From positions 1,426,001 to 1,490,000 of the forward strand of contig CYUK01000003.1 in NCBI GenBank assembly GCA_001299455.1: a stretch of 64,000 nt of DNA, given 5' to 3'. Below, in pieces: positions 34,495 through 43,955 of this stretch. The first letter of the stretch is position 1; each line of letters opens with the position of its first letter. Position numbers and translations under genes: made by a program. The notes beneath the pieces were generated by a model. It made no database searches. It saw only the letters and a program-made list of their open reading frames with translations, and was not told the origin of the DNA. The DNA is from Clostridiales bacterium SIT11 (GTDB taxonomy: Bacteria; Bacillota; Clostridia; Tissierellales; Peptoniphilaceae).

Positions 34495-35572
34495 ACTTTT
34501 ACTCAGTGGCTACTACGGTTTTGACAACAGTGGGGATGATGCCATCCTGGAAGCCATGCTAAAGGACCTAAAGAAAAATAAGGACTATGACATTGCTGTA
34601 TTTTCCAACCATCCCAAAAAGACGGAAAAAACCTATGGAGTCCGGGCTGTGGATCGGTTTTACCTGAAAAAAGTTTTAGGGGCCATTAAGGACTGCGACC
34701 TCTTTATTTCTGGAGGTGGGTCTCTTTTACAGGATGTCACTTCAACCCGGTCCCTCTACTATTATTTGGGTCTGATTGCCCTGGCCCAGCACTACAAGAA
34801 AAAGGTCTATGTCTATGCCAATGGAATTGGGCCGATTAAAAGTAAGTTTAACCGACGGTTGACAGCCAAGATTTTAAATAAGGTGGACAGGATTAGCTTG
34901 AGAGACCAAATGTCTTATGACTTTGTCCAGTCTATAGGGGTGGATAAGCCGAAAATCCAAGTGACGGCGGATCCAGTCTATGCTCTAGATCCTCTGGAAG
35001 GGGAAAAAAGACAGACCCTTTTTAGGGACCTAGGAATAAATGAAGAGAAAAAATACCTGGGTCTGGCCTTGAGAGACTGGCCCCAGGCTCCAGGTTTGGA
35101 CCAAAAGTTTAAGGACTTAATTGTAGGCCTTAGGAATAAGGGCTACGACCTTCTTTTTCTTCCCCTCCATTATCCGGAAGACCTGACCTATGTCCAGGAC
35201 CTGGCCAGGGACTTGAATCCAGAAGGCTTAAAAATTGTAGACCAGTCCTTGACCGTATCAGAAATGCTCACCTGTGTAGATGCCTTAAAGGCCTTTATTC
35301 CCATGCGGCTTCATGGCCTAATCTATGGAGTAACCCAGGCCATTCCCATGGTGGCCCTGTCCTATGATCCCAAGGTAGAGGGTCTGGCCAAGGACTTAGA
35401 GATGGCCCACTGTTACTCTGTAGAAGACTTTCAAGTGGCAGAAGTCATCCAGGGAGTGGAAGATGTGTTCGATAATCCAGATGAAAGAGCCTATCTCCTG
35501 GGAGAAAAGGAAAGGCTCCAGGCCTTGGCCAAGAAAAATTTGGAGATTTTACAAGACCTAGTGGAGGAATAG
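34487..35572 (+). CDS. csaB: CsaB-type polysaccharide pyruvyl transferase
   Basis: A 361-residue member of the PS_pyruv_trans family. It starts LLLSGYYGFDNSGDDAILEA and carries LFISGGGSLLQDVTS, YANGIGPI and MRLHGLIYG, matching CsaB. CsaB adds pyruvate ketals to secondary cell-wall polymer, which in many clostridia and bacilli is the anchor for SLH-domain proteins. No SLH protein is encoded in this window. I choose the ATG at 34487, about seven bases after AAGAAAAGAGG, overlapping the preceding stop by 8 bases, rather than the in-frame TTG at 34466. Confidence 0.92.
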   Translation: MTKLLLSGYYGFDNSGDDAILEAMLKDLKKNKDYDIAVFSNHPKKTEKTYGVRAVDRFYLKKVLGAIKDCDLFISGGGSLLQDVTSTRSLYYYLGLIALAQHYKKKVYVYANGIGPIKSKFNRRLTAKILNKVDRISLRDQMSYDFVQSIGVDKPKIQVTADPVYALDPLEGEKRQTLFRDLGINEEKKYLGLALRDWPQAPGLDQKFKDLIVGLRNKGYDLLFLPLHYPEDLTYVQDLARDLNPEGLKIVDQSLTVSEMLTCVDALKAFIPMRLHGLIYGVTQAIPMVALSYDPKVEGLAKDLEMAHCYSVEDFQVAEVIQGVEDVFDNPDERAYLLGEKERLQALAKKNLEILQDLVEE

Positions 35573-35573
35573 T

Positions 35574-36368
35574 ATGGACCTATCATATTTTGGAACCCGG
35601 GTGCAGAATTTAAGTCGCCAAGAAACCGGGGCAATTTTAGAACAAGTCCTACAGAGAGACCAGGGAGTGAGTATTTTTACGCCCAATACAGAAATTGTCA
35701 TGGAGGCCAAGGATAAGCCGGCCTTTCAAGAGCTCTTAAATAGTGGGAACCTCCGCCTGGCCGATGGAATTGGCCTGGTTATAGGAGCCAAGCTCAAGGG
35801 CTTTCACTTAAAGGAAAGAGTGACGGGCTTTGATGTGAGTTTAGACCTCCTCAAACTTGCACAAGACAAGGGCTATAGGGTATACTTTTTAGGTGGGAAA
35901 GAAGGCCGGGCCCGGCAGGCAAAAGAAGAAGTGGAAAAGGACTATCCTGGAATCCAAGTGGTGGGAAGCCATCACGGCTATTTTAAAAAATCCCTCCTCA
36001 AGGAGGATTTTACTCCTGAGGAAGAAGAAATTTTAAAGGAAATCCAGGACCTAAAGGTAGATATTATTTTTGTGGGCTTGGGTTTTCCCATTCAGGAAAT
36101 CTTTATAAAAAAAGCCTTGGATTTTGTAGGGAAGGGTGTTTGGATTGGCAATGGTGGAGTTTTAAATATCCTGGCCAAGGAAGAGAAAAGGGCTCCGGAT
36201 ATTTTTATCCGCCTCCACCTGGAGTGGTTTTACCGTTTACTCAAGGACCCTTCCCGGTGGAAGAGACAGTTAAATATACCGAGATTTTTATTGGAACTTG
36301 CAAAGAATAAAGATGCAATCGAGCTTGTAAAGGGGGATACTATTCATGGTGAATCAAAAAGCAATTGA
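35574..36368 (+). CDS. tagA: WecG/TagA/CpsF-family glycosyltransferase
   Basis: A 264-residue GT26 enzyme. FTPNTEIVMEA, LADGIGLVIGAKL, YFLGGKEGRA and IFVGLGFPIQEIFI are conserved, with VWIGNGGVLNILA and RLHLEWFYRLLKDPSRWKR near the C-terminus. TagA-type enzymes add ManNAc to polyprenyl-diphosphate-GlcNAc, the linkage unit of wall polymers. The ATG is one base after the csaB stop. Its end overlaps transketolase by 23 bases. Confidence 0.94.
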   Translation: MDLSYFGTRVQNLSRQETGAILEQVLQRDQGVSIFTPNTEIVMEAKDKPAFQELLNSGNLRLADGIGLVIGAKLKGFHLKERVTGFDVSLDLLKLAQDKGYRVYFLGGKEGRARQAKEEVEKDYPGIQVVGSHHGYFKKSLLKEDFTPEEEEILKEIQDLKVDIIFVGLGFPIQEIFIKKALDFVGKGVWIGNGGVLNILAKEEKRAPDIFIRLHLEWFYRLLKDPSRWKRQLNIPRFLLELAKNKDAIELVKGDTIHGESKSN

Positions 36369-38319
36369 TACCATTCGTATGTTAAGTGTTGATGCAATAG
36401 AAAAGGCAAATTCAGGCCATCCCGGCCTACCCTTAGGGGCCGCACCCTTTGCCTATACCTTGTGGGCAGACTATTTAAATGTGACAGCAAAAGACCCTAA
36501 ATGGCCCAACAGAGACCGGTTTGTTTTATCTGCAGGCCACGGGTCCATGCTCCTCTACAGTCTTCTCCATCTTTTTGATTTTGATGTCACCATGGAAGAC
36601 ATAAAAAACTTCCGTCAACTGCATTCCAAGACCCCAGGACACCCGGAATATGGGCATACAGAAGGGGTTGAAGTGACGACAGGACCCCTGGGCGCTGGAT
36701 TTTCCATGGCCGTAGGCCTGGCCCTGGGAGAACGGTATATGGGAGCCAAGTACAATAAAGAGGACTTAAAAATTATTGACCACTATACTTACGTCCTCTG
36801 TGGTGACGGGGACCTCATGGAAGGGATTAGTAATGAAGCGGCTTCCCTGGCAGGGACCCAAAAGTTGGACAAGCTCATTGTCCTCTACGATTCCAATGCC
36901 ATTACCATTGAAGGGTCCACAGACATTGCCTTTACAGAAAATGTCCGGGGTCGGTTTGATGCTCTGGGCTGGTCCACTTCCCTAGTGGAAGACGGCAATG
37001 ATACAGAAGCCATCTCCAAGGCCATTGGAGAGGCGAAAAAGGCCAAGGGCCCCAGTCTCATTGAAATAAAAACAAATATTGGCTATGGAAGCCCCGGAGA
37101 GGGGACAGCCAAGGTCCACGGGTCTCCCCTAGGTGGAGAAGGAACTCTTGCAACGAGAGAGAAACTCCACATGGATGGGGAAGAAGCCTTTACCGTGTCT
37201 GAAGAAGTCCGGCAAGTGCAAAAAGACCTAATTGCCAAAAAAGACCAAGTCTACCAAGACTGGCTGGATTTAGAAAAAGCCTATGAAGAAAAATATCCCC
37301 AAGACTACAAGGAATTAAAGGCTGGCTGGGAAGGAAGGCTGGACCTCTCCTTTTTAGAAGAAGAGGACTTCTGGAAGGCAGAAAAAGACCAAGCAACCCG
37401 GGCCTCTTCCGGCATGATTTTAAACCGGATTGCAGGAAAAATGCCTAACTTCCTAGGAGGGTCTGCAGACCTGGCTCCCTCTAACAAGACCAGCATTGAC
37501 GGCGAAAATTATATGTCTCCAGAAAATCCAACAGGCCGCAACATGGGCTTTGGGGTCCGAGAACACGCCATGGCTGCTGTTGCCAACGGTTTGGCCCTCT
37601 ATGGCGGAATAAGACCCTATTGTGCCACCTTCCTAGTATTTTCAGACTATATGAAACCTCAACTTCGCTTGTCCGCTCTAATGGGAGCTCCTGTGACCTA
37701 TATCTTCACCCACGACTCCATTGGAGTGGGAGAAGACGGGCCCACCCACCAACCCATTGACCAACTTCCCATGTTACGGTCCATCCCCAACCTTATTACC
37801 TTCCGGCCGGCAGATACCACAGAAGTGGCTGCTGCCTGGGCGACAGCCTTGAAATTAGACAAGACGCCCCTGGCCCTGTCCTTGACTCGGCAAAGTCTTC
37901 CAGAATTAAAAGAAACTTCCAAGGAAGCCATGAAGGGGGGCTATATTGTCAAAAAGGAAGAAGGAAGTTTAGATTTAATCCTCCTGGCCTCTGGATCAGA
38001 ACTCCACTTGAGCCTGGAGGTGGCAGAAGAATTGACCAAGGAAGGCCTGGGAGTCCGGGTTGTTTCTATGCCTTCCTGGGAAATCTTTGAAGCCCAATCC
38101 TTTGACTATCGTCAAGAAATTTTACCAGAAGAAGCCCAAAAGAGAGTGTCTATTGAAGCGGCTTCAACTATGGGCTGGGCCAAGTTTACAGGCTTCCAAG
38201 GCATGAACATTGGCATTGATGAATTTGGCGCCTCTGGTCCAGGAGATGAAGTCTTCCAATACTTTAAATTAAACAAGGAAGAAGTCGTCAAAGAAATCCA
38301 CCATTATTTAGGAAGATAA
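36346..38319 (+). CDS. tkt: Transketolase
   Basis: A 657-residue thiamine-diphosphate enzyme of the pentose phosphate pathway. ANSGHPGLPLGAAP opens the protein. CGDGDLMEGISNEAA is the ThDP/Mg site (about 150-165). The pyrimidine domain shows GFGVREHAMAAVANG and DSIGVGEDGPTHQP, and the C-terminal domain starts near 530. Full length. It starts inside tagA (23-base overlap) behind GGGGGAT, so it is probably read through from the envelope cluster. Its ThDP need connects functionally with the thiamine uptake genes at the left edge. Confidence 0.97.
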   Translation: MVNQKAIDTIRMLSVDAIEKANSGHPGLPLGAAPFAYTLWADYLNVTAKDPKWPNRDRFVLSAGHGSMLLYSLLHLFDFDVTMEDIKNFRQLHSKTPGHPEYGHTEGVEVTTGPLGAGFSMAVGLALGERYMGAKYNKEDLKIIDHYTYVLCGDGDLMEGISNEAASLAGTQKLDKLIVLYDSNAITIEGSTDIAFTENVRGRFDALGWSTSLVEDGNDTEAISKAIGEAKKAKGPSLIEIKTNIGYGSPGEGTAKVHGSPLGGEGTLATREKLHMDGEEAFTVSEEVRQVQKDLIAKKDQVYQDWLDLEKAYEEKYPQDYKELKAGWEGRLDLSFLEEEDFWKAEKDQATRASSGMILNRIAGKMPNFLGGSADLAPSNKTSIDGENYMSPENPTGRNMGFGVREHAMAAVANGLALYGGIRPYCATFLVFSDYMKPQLRLSALMGAPVTYIFTHDSIGVGEDGPTHQPIDQLPMLRSIPNLITFRPADTTEVAAAWATALKLDKTPLALSLTRQSLPELKETSKEAMKGGYIVKKEEGSLDLILLASGSELHLSLEVAEELTKEGLGVRVVSMPSWEIFEAQSFDYRQEILPEEAQKRVSIEAASTMGWAKFTGFQGMNIGIDEFGASGPGDEVFQYFKLNKEEVVKEIHHYLGR

Positions 38320-38333
38320 AGTCTATAGAAATC

Positions 38334-38374
38334 AAAAAAGCAACTTGTGTACAGGAATACGCAAGTTGCTTTTT
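38334..38374. terminator. Bidirectional terminator between tkt and nrdG
   Basis: AAAAAAGCAACTTG (38334-38347) and CAAGTTGCTTTTT (38362-38374) form a long stem usable from both sides. Confidence 0.9.
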
Positions 38375-38377
38375 CAT

Positions 38378-38875
38378 TTATTCTCTTGTCCAAAGGACAA
38401 GGTCTCCCTGAAGAGAGGTCTTTTTTAAGTCGATGATTCTTTGGTTGGAGGACCCTCGAAAGGAGAGACTCAAATCCTTTAGATCTTTGATAAAGGGGCC
38501 GTCGACAAGGACGTCACAAAGGTCTAAGAGGGCCTGGGCGTCCGGATCTTTTAGGAGGTCTTCATAGAAGAAGCCGGAGTAAATCCAAATATTCTTTTGA
38601 ACCTGGGCCCGGATATCTTCTAGGATTTCCTTCAGGGCCCGGCTGTGTTCAAAGGGCTCTCCTCCCAGGATGGTGAGGCCAGTAGTTATGGGGTCCTGTA
38701 GATAGGCAATGACCTGGGCAGTTTCTCTTGGAGTCCAGACTTGGCCGGCTTGGAAGTCCTGGTAGTCCAAGTTAAAGCAGTCCGGGCAATGGTGGCGGCA
38801 GCCGGTGACGAAAAAACTTGTCCGGATGCCGGGACCATTGGCTACGTCATACTGGCGGATTTGACCGTACCGCAT
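38378..38875 (-). CDS. nrdG: Anaerobic ribonucleotide reductase activating protein
   Basis: A 165-residue radical SAM activase. The cluster motif is TGCRHHCPDCFN (CxxxCxxC). FFVTGC precedes it and LTILGGEPFEH is the GGEPF S-adenosylmethionine motif. It generates the glycyl radical on NrdD. The ATG at 38875 shares an A with the nrdD stop (TAATG), so the two are translationally coupled; a longer upstream frame lies wholly inside nrdD and is not used. Confidence 0.95.
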   Translation of the reverse strand: MRYGQIRQYDVANGPGIRTSFFVTGCRHHCPDCFNLDYQDFQAGQVWTPRETAQVIAYLQDPITTGLTILGGEPFEHSRALKEILEDIRAQVQKNIWIYSGFFYEDLLKDPDAQALLDLCDVLVDGPFIKDLKDLSLSFRGSSNQRIIDLKKTSLQGDLVLWTRE

Positions 38876-40998
38876 TAGATGTGGAGGACCCGGCTGTGGA
38901 TTTCCTTGGTCCGCCCCTCGTTCCAAAAATTTTCTCCCAAGTACCCACAGGTTCGGCGGACGACAGACAGGCTGGCTCGGTCTGTATTGCCACATTGGGG
39001 ACACTCCCATTGGTCCTTAGCGTTTAACTTAATTTCTCCATCAAAGCCACATTGGGAGCAGTAGTCGGACTTGGTATTAAATTCTGCATACTGGATATTG
39101 TCGTAGATAAACTTCACCATGGTTTCCAGGGCCTCCAGGTTGTGGTTCATATTGGGGATTTCCACATAGGAAATACAGCCCCCGGTGGACCGGTCCTGGA
39201 ACTTGGCTTCAAAGGCAAATTTTTCAAAGGCCGTGATTTTTTCCCGGACATCCACATGGAAGGAGTTGGTATAATAGCCCTTGTCTGTCACATTTTCAAT
39301 TTCCCCAAACCGGTCCCGGTCAATTTTACAAAAGCGATTGGTCAAAGATTCAGCCGGTGTGGCATAGAGGGTAAATTTAATGTCACCTTCCGCCGTCCAT
39401 TTTTTGACAGCAGCATTTAAGTGGTCCATAATCTTCATGGCAAAGGGATAGCCCTTGGGGTCTGTATGGGAGACTCCCTTGGTGAGGATGGTGGCCTCAT
39501 AGATTCCAATATAGCCCAGGGAAACAGTAGCATAGCCATTGTGGAGGAGGTCTCCAATGGGGGCGTGCTTGTCAAGACGGGCAATGGCCCCGTGTTGCCA
39601 GTGGATGGGAGAGCTATCAGACCGGACATCTTTTAAGTGGTCATAGCGGATGAGGCCCACACGGCGGACTAGGTCCAGGCGCTTGTCCAGGAGGTCAAAA
39701 AAGAGCTTTTCATCGCCTCCAGAAAGGATGGCAATTTGAGGGAGGTTAATGGAGCAGGCCCCAATATTAAACCGGCCTTCAAATTGGTAGTGGCCCTTTT
39801 CATCCTTCCAGGGAGGCAAAAAGGCCCTGCATCCCATAGGGGAAAAGACATTGCCTTCATAGTTGGCCCGCATTTTTTTGGCCGAAATATAGTCCGGGTA
39901 CATCCTCTTGGCGGTACAGCGGATGGCCAGAGAAGTTAAATAGGTATACTTGGAGTCCTTGTGGACGTTATTTTCATCTAAAACATAGATGAGTTTTGGG
40001 AAGGCTGGGGTCACATAGACGCCAGCATCATTTTTAATGCCCTGGATACGTTGCTTTAAAATTTCCTCAATAATCTCTGCCACTTCGTCAATATAGGGGT
40101 CTTCTTCATCTAAGTACATAAAAAGAGTGACAAAGGGGGCTTGGCCATTGGAGGTCATAAGGGTGTTGATTTGGTACTGGATGGTTTGGATGCCGCTTTC
40201 CAGGTCCTTCTTGGTCATGGACTGGGCCATTTTTTCTGCTAGGCTGACATCACCCAGGGTGTCTAGCGCCAGGCTTAAATTTTTTTCATAGGACCGGCGG
40301 AGGTACTTGCCCAGGCAGGCAATGTTAATGGACTGGCCCCCATATTGGTTGGAGGCAATTTGGGCGATAATCTGGGTCATGACATTACAGGCCACTTGAA
40401 AGGACTTGGGACTTTCAATCATCTTTCCGTTGACCACCGTTCCCTTGTCCAGCATATCCTTCATGTTCACCAGGCAGCAGTTAAAAATAGGCTGGATCAT
40501 GTAGTCCAGGTCGTGGATGTGGATGGCACCACTTTCATGGGCTTCCACCAGGTCGGCATCCAGCATCTTCCGCTTGGCAATGTCCTTGGAGACTTCGCCG
40601 GCAATCAGGTCTCTCTGGGTAGAAGCAATAATGGCATTTTTGTTGGAATTTTCATCCATAACATCGGCATTGGTCGAATTTAAGAGGCCCAGAATTTCCT
40701 TGTCCGTTGTGTTTTGCTCTCTCTTATAGGCCTGGACAGACTTATAGGATTCATAGGCCCTGGCTGTAGCTGGATTCTTATTTTCCAGGAGCTTGTAGTA
40801 GACTTGGTCTTCAATGTCATAAATACTTAATTCCCGGTCCAAGGTCTGGGCATAGGCTTCAATTTCTCCAGCAATTTTCCCTGCCTGGCCCTCAACATAA
40901 AGACCGCTGCTGGATTCCATGGCTTTTTCAATGGCCTCCTTAATCTTGTCCCTATTAAAGGCAACAAGCTGGCCATTTCTTTTCATTACTTGTAACAT
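38875..40998 (-). CDS. nrdD: Anaerobic ribonucleoside-triphosphate reductase
   Basis: A 707-residue class III reductase making dNTPs under anoxia. An N-terminal ATP-cone (MKRNGQLVAFNRDKIKEAI) gives allosteric control. The barrel holds the active-site cysteines, and the C-terminus has a Cys4 zinc site (CSQCGFDG ... CPQCGN) and the glycyl radical loop RRTCGYLG. GAGGAG precedes the ATG. It heads an nrdD-nrdG operon with a probable NrdR box upstream. Confidence 0.97.
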   Translation of the reverse strand: MLQVMKRNGQLVAFNRDKIKEAIEKAMESSSGLYVEGQAGKIAGEIEAYAQTLDRELSIYDIEDQVYYKLLENKNPATARAYESYKSVQAYKREQNTTDKEILGLLNSTNADVMDENSNKNAIIASTQRDLIAGEVSKDIAKRKMLDADLVEAHESGAIHIHDLDYMIQPIFNCCLVNMKDMLDKGTVVNGKMIESPKSFQVACNVMTQIIAQIASNQYGGQSINIACLGKYLRRSYEKNLSLALDTLGDVSLAEKMAQSMTKKDLESGIQTIQYQINTLMTSNGQAPFVTLFMYLDEEDPYIDEVAEIIEEILKQRIQGIKNDAGVYVTPAFPKLIYVLDENNVHKDSKYTYLTSLAIRCTAKRMYPDYISAKKMRANYEGNVFSPMGCRAFLPPWKDEKGHYQFEGRFNIGACSINLPQIAILSGGDEKLFFDLLDKRLDLVRRVGLIRYDHLKDVRSDSSPIHWQHGAIARLDKHAPIGDLLHNGYATVSLGYIGIYEATILTKGVSHTDPKGYPFAMKIMDHLNAAVKKWTAEGDIKFTLYATPAESLTNRFCKIDRDRFGEIENVTDKGYYTNSFHVDVREKITAFEKFAFEAKFQDRSTGGCISYVEIPNMNHNLEALETMVKFIYDNIQYAEFNTKSDYCSQCGFDGEIKLNAKDQWECPQCGNTDRASLSVVRRTCGYLGENFWNEGRTKEIHSRVLHI

Positions 40999-41081
40999 GT
41001 CGACTCCTCAAAAGATCCTTACCTCACTAAAATGGACTTTTGAACATAAAAAATTACCCCAATTTTTTATAAGGATATCAT

Positions 41082-41095
41082 ACTACATATAGTGG
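41082..41095 (-). promoter_or_regulatory. Probable NrdR box upstream of nrdD
   Basis: CCACTATATGTAGT (minus strand) is a near palindrome that fits the NrdR-box pattern ACAcWATATnTWGtg. It lies about 85 bases before nrdD. I find only a weak second half-match upstream, whereas NrdR usually uses two boxes. Confidence 0.5.
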
Positions 41096-41139
41096 TTAAA
41101 TTCAATAGATTCACAAAAAATAACAGGATATGGAAAAAC

Positions 41140-41169
41140 AAAAAAGACCTGATGACTTAAATCAGGTCT
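41140..41169 (-). terminator. Terminator of the UvrD-type helicase gene
   Basis: Minus-strand GACCTGAT/ATCAGGTC hairpin followed by TTTTTT. The stem includes the last codons and stop of the gene. Confidence 0.9.
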
Positions 41170-42959
41170 TCCAGTTCCCTTAAAAAAGGACTTTTTCTTG
41201 TAGGTATGGAATAAGCCTGCCGGGGACTTAAAAGATAAAGTTCTTCCTTGGCCCGGGTCATGGCCACATAAAAGAGCCGGCGCTCTTCTTCATAGAGAGA
41301 GGGCTGGTCCATGGACTGGAGGGAGGGAAAGCTTCCTTCCACCAGGTCTAGGACAAAGACTTGGTCAAATTCCAGACCCTTGACCCCGTGAATGGTGGAA
41401 AAAGTCAGGTCTGCCTTGGAGGGGGCATCTAAAATTTTTCTTTTGAGATAGGAGACTTTCCCCTGGAAGGCAGCTAGGTCCCGGCAGTCCTTGGAAAGGG
41501 CAATGACCTGGTCGTAAATGAGGTAGAGCTGGTCCAGGCTGGTGGACCATTTTTTGTGAAAGTAGTCCAGGTAGGCCTTGTAGTCCAGGTCTTCCAGGAT
41601 AAAGTAGAGTTTTTCAGGAACCTCCAGGCTGGCAAGATGGGTAAAATCTTTTTGCAAATCATAGACCTGCTGGCGCTGAAAGTCCTTGAGGCCGGGAGTG
41701 GAGGCCATGGCCCGGAAGACATTGCCTCCTTCTTGACCTAAGTGGGCCAGCATCTTCTTGGAAAGGTAGCCCTTCATCTTATAGTAAATGGCTCCCATGG
41801 CCTGGGCGTCCTTGGGATTTTCTGCCAGAGCCATAAAGTGGAGGAGGTCCAGGATAATGGGGTGGTGGAAAAATTTTACCTCCCGGCTCCGGATGGCAAA
41901 GTCCTCCTCAGCAAAGGCATTGACCAGGCCCATGGAGGAGACGGTGTTCCGGTAGAGGATGGCGGCCTTCTTGCCAGGAGAAACCTGGTCTTTAATAAAG
42001 GCGTACTGGTCCTTGGCTCGACGGGTTTGGATGACTTGGACAGGCAGGCCCGGCTCTCCATGGCCTTCCATGGACTTGGGAAACCGGTCCTTATTTTGGG
42101 CAATAAAGTCCTTGGACAGGGAAATAATGTGGTCTGTGGACCGGAAGTTGTCCTCCAGATAGTATTTTTTAGGCCGATAATCCCTGTCATAGTCCTTTAA
42201 TTTCTGGGGCCGGGCCCCACGGAAGGCATAGATGGACTGGTCATCATCGGCCACAATTAAGAGATTTCTTTCCTTCAGGAGCTTGTAGATGACAGACATT
42301 TGGAGCTTGGAAGTATCCTGGCCCTCGTCCACCTGGATCCAGTCAAAGGCCCCCTGGACCCTTTTTCGGACACTTTCTTTTTCTAAAAGATTTAGGGCCA
42401 AGACCATCATGTCGTCAAAGTCAATGACCTTGTGGCGGGCCTTTTCCCTTTCATAGTCCCTGGCCAGGGAGGGAAAGTTGGGACTTTGGCAGTGGTCGTC
42501 CTGGCTATAGGCTTCAAAGGAAATTTGCAAGTTTTTGGCCCGGCCCAGGTCCTGGAAAAAAGCTTCCTTTTGGTCGTCGTTGGGGAGACGGTGGAAATTT
42601 TTTTGGAAGGCCTTCCGAAAAATATCATTGGCTAGGCTATAGAGGGGGCCGGACAGGACCTGGTAGCTGGAAGCCTGGGGGTCAAATTTCCGGATGATTT
42701 GGAAGCAAAGGGCATGGATGGTGAGAAAAAAAGGAGGAGGAAGCTTTGGAAAAAGTTTTTGAAAGCGTTCCTTCATGTCCAGGGAGGCTGCCTTGGAAAA
42801 AGTAATGGTCAGCATCCGCTTTGGATCTTCTCCATTTTCTATAAGCTGGGCCAGGCGAGCCAGTAAAACAGTGGTTTTACCTGCTCCGGGAACAGCTAAA
42901 ATCAAGGCCGGGCCCCGGCCATGAAAGATGGCTTCGATTTGTGCTTGGGTGTAATCCAT
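41157..42959 (-). CDS. UvrD/PcrA-like superfamily I DNA helicase
   Basis: A 600-residue helicase. Walker A is AVPGAGKTT (motif I), followed by TFSKAASLDMKERF (Ia), QVDEGQDTS (II), VADDDQSIYAFRGA (III), NFRSTDHI (IV), TIHGVKGLEFDQVFV (V) and FYVAMTRAKEEL (VI). It is shorter than PcrA/UvrD (about 720-740) and lacks their C-terminal Tudor-like extension, so it is probably a UvrD-like paralogue rather than the housekeeping PcrA. The ATG at 42959 follows AAGGAGGAAATT; the upstream in-frame extension has no binding site. Confidence 0.9.
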   Translation of the reverse strand: MDYTQAQIEAIFHGRGPALILAVPGAGKTTVLLARLAQLIENGEDPKRMLTITFSKAASLDMKERFQKLFPKLPPPFFLTIHALCFQIIRKFDPQASSYQVLSGPLYSLANDIFRKAFQKNFHRLPNDDQKEAFFQDLGRAKNLQISFEAYSQDDHCQSPNFPSLARDYEREKARHKVIDFDDMMVLALNLLEKESVRKRVQGAFDWIQVDEGQDTSKLQMSVIYKLLKERNLLIVADDDQSIYAFRGARPQKLKDYDRDYRPKKYYLEDNFRSTDHIISLSKDFIAQNKDRFPKSMEGHGEPGLPVQVIQTRRAKDQYAFIKDQVSPGKKAAILYRNTVSSMGLVNAFAEEDFAIRSREVKFFHHPIILDLLHFMALAENPKDAQAMGAIYYKMKGYLSKKMLAHLGQEGGNVFRAMASTPGLKDFQRQQVYDLQKDFTHLASLEVPEKLYFILEDLDYKAYLDYFHKKWSTSLDQLYLIYDQVIALSKDCRDLAAFQGKVSYLKRKILDAPSKADLTFSTIHGVKGLEFDQVFVLDLVEGSFPSLQSMDQPSLYEEERRLFYVAMTRAKEELYLLSPRQAYSIPTRKSPFLRELEDLI

Positions 42960-43021
42960 AATTTCCTCCTTATATTTTTCTATTATAGCATAGAAAAGCC
43001 AGAGGAAGAGGAGACCGAGTC

Positions 43022-43050
43022 TTGTGAAAGAAGGAAAAAAAGGGTATAAT
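43022..43050 (+). promoter_or_regulatory. Promoter of the nitroreductase gene
   Basis: TTGTGA (43022-43027), 17 bases, TATAAT (43045-43050). Confidence 0.7.
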
Positions 43051-43098
43051 AGACTCAAGTGTTAAGAACTTGTCGAGAGAAAATCAGGAGGAATGCAC

Positions 43099-43902
43099 AT
43101 GGTAATGACAAATTTTTTGCAAGAACGAAAGTCCGTTCGGGAATACAAGGGACAAAGTCTCTCTGCAAAAGATATGGAAAGAGTAAAAAATGCAGTAGAT
43201 AAGGCAAATACAGACTACAAGGCTGCACAACTTTCTTTTCATTTGTATGAAAACGGTACAATCGTGGCAGAAAAATTACAAGGCAAGGCAGGTTATGGTG
43301 GAGTGATGGTTGAAGCCCCTCACTACGTGTCCATGACCATCGCGTCTAAAGAAGAAAAAGACTTACTGAAGGCAGGCTATGCCTTGGAAAGTTTAAATAC
43401 AGACCTAGTCCATATGGACCTGGGGACCTGCTGGATTACAGTAGACAATGTAGAAGCTGAATTGAAAAAAGAAGTTTTCGGTCAAGACGGAGAAAATATT
43501 GACTTTTTAATTGCCCTAGGCTATCCCAAGGGAAAGAAATTGTTTGAAGCAGAAAGTCATTCTGCCCGGATGGAATTAAAAGACTTTGTCTTTAAAGATA
43601 ATTTTTCCACACCCCTTAGCCTGGATGACATGGAAAATTATGGACTTTTGGATGTCTTTTCCTCTGTCCGCTACGCACCCAGCCACAAAAATGCCCAACC
43701 CTGGCGGTTTGTTTTAAAGGACAACAAGGTCAACCTCTACCTGGTTACAGGTAAAGAAGACAGCCGGTCCTATATTGACCTAGGCATTATGATGTTCTAT
43801 TTCAAAGAAATGATGAAGACCATGGGTGCCGACCATGAGTGGCAAGAAGAAGACGGAGAACGGGTGGAAAACTGTCAATTAATAGCATCCTATTCTCTAT
43901 AA
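43099..43902 (+). CDS. Nitroreductase-family protein
   Basis: A 267-residue putative FMN-dependent nitroreductase of the TM1586-like, two-half type. The first half has FLQERKSVREYKGQSLS and a YGGVMVEAPHYVSM segment. The second has SVRYAPSHKNAQPWRFVL, a typical FMN-site motif (S..N.QPW). The substrate is unknown; members reduce nitro compounds or quinones with NAD(P)H. AGGAGG lies seven bases before the ATG at 43099; the ATG at 43093 is too close to it. It is a single-gene unit with its own promoter and terminator. Confidence 0.85.
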   Translation: MVMTNFLQERKSVREYKGQSLSAKDMERVKNAVDKANTDYKAAQLSFHLYENGTIVAEKLQGKAGYGGVMVEAPHYVSMTIASKEEKDLLKAGYALESLNTDLVHMDLGTCWITVDNVEAELKKEVFGQDGENIDFLIALGYPKGKKLFEAESHSARMELKDFVFKDNFSTPLSLDDMENYGLLDVFSSVRYAPSHKNAQPWRFVLKDNKVNLYLVTGKEDSRSYIDLGIMMFYFKEMMKTMGADHEWQEEDGERVENCQLIASYSL

Positions 43903-43913
43903 GCTGGAAAGAA

Positions 43914-43940
43914 AATGCTGGGGTAACCCGGCATTTTTTC
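43914..43940 (+). terminator. Terminator of the nitroreductase gene
   Basis: AAATGCTGGG-GTA-ACCCGGCATTT region (43914-43936) followed by T residues. Confidence 0.88.
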
Positions 43941-43955
43941 ATTTAAGGAGGAGAA

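Noticed and set aside
39052-39420. Plus-strand frames opposite nrdD
   Set aside because: They are codon-bias shadows of nrdD with no start signals or recognisable product.
42960-43058. N-terminal extension of the UvrD-like helicase
   Set aside because: The hydrophobic 33-residue extension has no binding site; AAGGAGG precedes the ATG at 42959.
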